Shown: piece by piece, positions 44,349 through 44,978 of the stretch
Layout: every line of letters starts with the position of its first letter
How positions within the stretch are numbered: position 1 is the first letter of the stretch
Origin: Thermoplasmata archaeon
GTDB lineage: Archaea; Thermoplasmatota; Thermoplasmata; Thermoplasmatales; Thermoplasmataceae
Length of the DNA stretch: 44,978 nt
Assembly (NCBI GenBank): GCA_021821635.1
Contig: JAKACH010000006.1
Span: forward strand, 1-44,978
Direction of reading: 5' to 3'
Program-made: the position numbers and the translations under genes
The notes under the pieces: generated by a model
What the model saw: the letters and a program-made list of their open reading frames with translations, nothing else
Told to the model about the DNA's origin: nothing
The model's database searches: none

Positions 44349-44978
44349 TTAAACCTTCGAAAGGGGTCCAAGAGCGGTGTTGTCAAATATTTCGTTGACT
44401 ATTTCAAAGTTTGTAGATCCGGTAGTTGGACTGAATCCAAGGTCAAGGTACTGGATAGTATAGGTCACATTTATGTAATTAAACTGTGAGAGATTTGAGG
44501 AACTCTGCACCACAAACTGTATGGTAGCCATGACAGTTGCACTTGAGCCGTTTATCAGGATGACCGGCGGGCTTTCGCTATAAAACCAGATTGCGTTCCA
44601 CAGGTTAAAGAAACGCGTCCAGGTGCCGTTTATTTGAGATATGCCTGTGTAATTACCTTTCAGAGCTCCATTTACCCAGTGCAAAGTTGAATTAGAAGCG
44701 TATTGCTGCATTACTAGAGAGGTGTTTTCAATAGCTATATTGTTCCAGTGGCTGAACGCCAGATTACTTACCTGATCATATTCATACGATTCCTGGGCAA
44801 ATGATATAAGACCACTGCCGGTGATGTGCCATACCTCGTTACCAATCATGAAGGTATTGTTCTGGAAGACGAAATCGAGAGTATAAGAAACGTTGATGTA
44901 CTGAACCTGGAAAGGATCATGAACTGGCGTCACTATGAACTGGTTGCTGGAGATTACAGTAGCGGAGTTTCCGGAGAC
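44349..44978 (-). CDS. Extracellular protein with NTF2/SnoaL-like repeats, truncated by the right window edge
   Basis: Frame open to the window end (...SGNSATVISSNQFIVTPVHDPF); repeated SATV..QF.V....YINV(S/T)YT segments around LHWVNGALKGNYTGISQINGTWTRFF. Confidence 0.65.
   Translation of the reverse strand, partial: VSGNSATVISSNQFIVTPVHDPFQVQYINVSYTLDFVFQNNTFMIGNEVWHITGSGLISFAQESYEYDQVSNLAFSHWNNIAIENTSLVMQQYASNSTLHWVNGALKGNYTGISQINGTWTRFFNLWNAIWFYSESPPVILINGSSATVMATIQFVVQSSSNLSQFNYINVTYTIQYLDLGFSPTTGSTNFEIVNEIFDNTALGPLSKV

Noticed and set aside
1-44978. CRISPR array, tRNA, rRNA, RNase P or SRP RNA
   Set aside because: No regularly spaced repeats, T-loop-like GGTTCRA patterns with acceptor pairing, or RNA core motifs were recognised; a dedicated scan (tRNAscan-SE, Infernal) is needed to be sure.

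Overview
The window looks like a chromosomal segment from a Thermoplasmata-like (acidophilic, wall-less euryarchaeal) archaeon. This lineage call is inferred from gene content only: glycerate 2-kinase, ThiI fused to rhodanese, HemQ/Cld-like protein, RaSEA, FtsZ, Orc1/Cdc6, PolB2-type polymerase, sequon-rich secreted proteins and TATA-led, often leaderless genes.

Most of it is dense core gene content: ileS, thiL, RaSEA-type radical SAM, an aminotransferase, hemA, a homogentisate (tyrosine) degradation operon, thiI, glycerate 2-kinase, trmI, pyrE/ftsZ/pyrF, a sugar nucleotidyltransferase, a degenerate-motif B-family polymerase with two small upstream genes, orc1/cdc6, a B12-type radical SAM protein and an Fpg/Nei glycosylase.

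Accessory content is two related IS4/IS5-type DDE insertion sequences. The first carries an exact 144-bp in-frame deletion and interrupts a small membrane-protein gene.

The items I would look at first are:
(1) the three-gene polB2 cassette facing an orc1/cdc6 gene, with a palindrome-rich, possibly origin-like region upstream;
(2) an Fpg/Nei enzyme lacking the catalytic N-terminal proline;
(3) the frame-preserving transposase deletion;
(4) a GNAT gene with no recognised start codon, overlapping a VOC ORF;
(5) extracellular tandem NTF2/SnoaL-like repeats at the right edge;
(6) several strong palindromes at promoters.

No tRNA, rRNA or CRISPR array was recognised. All family calls were made by eye, with no database search.
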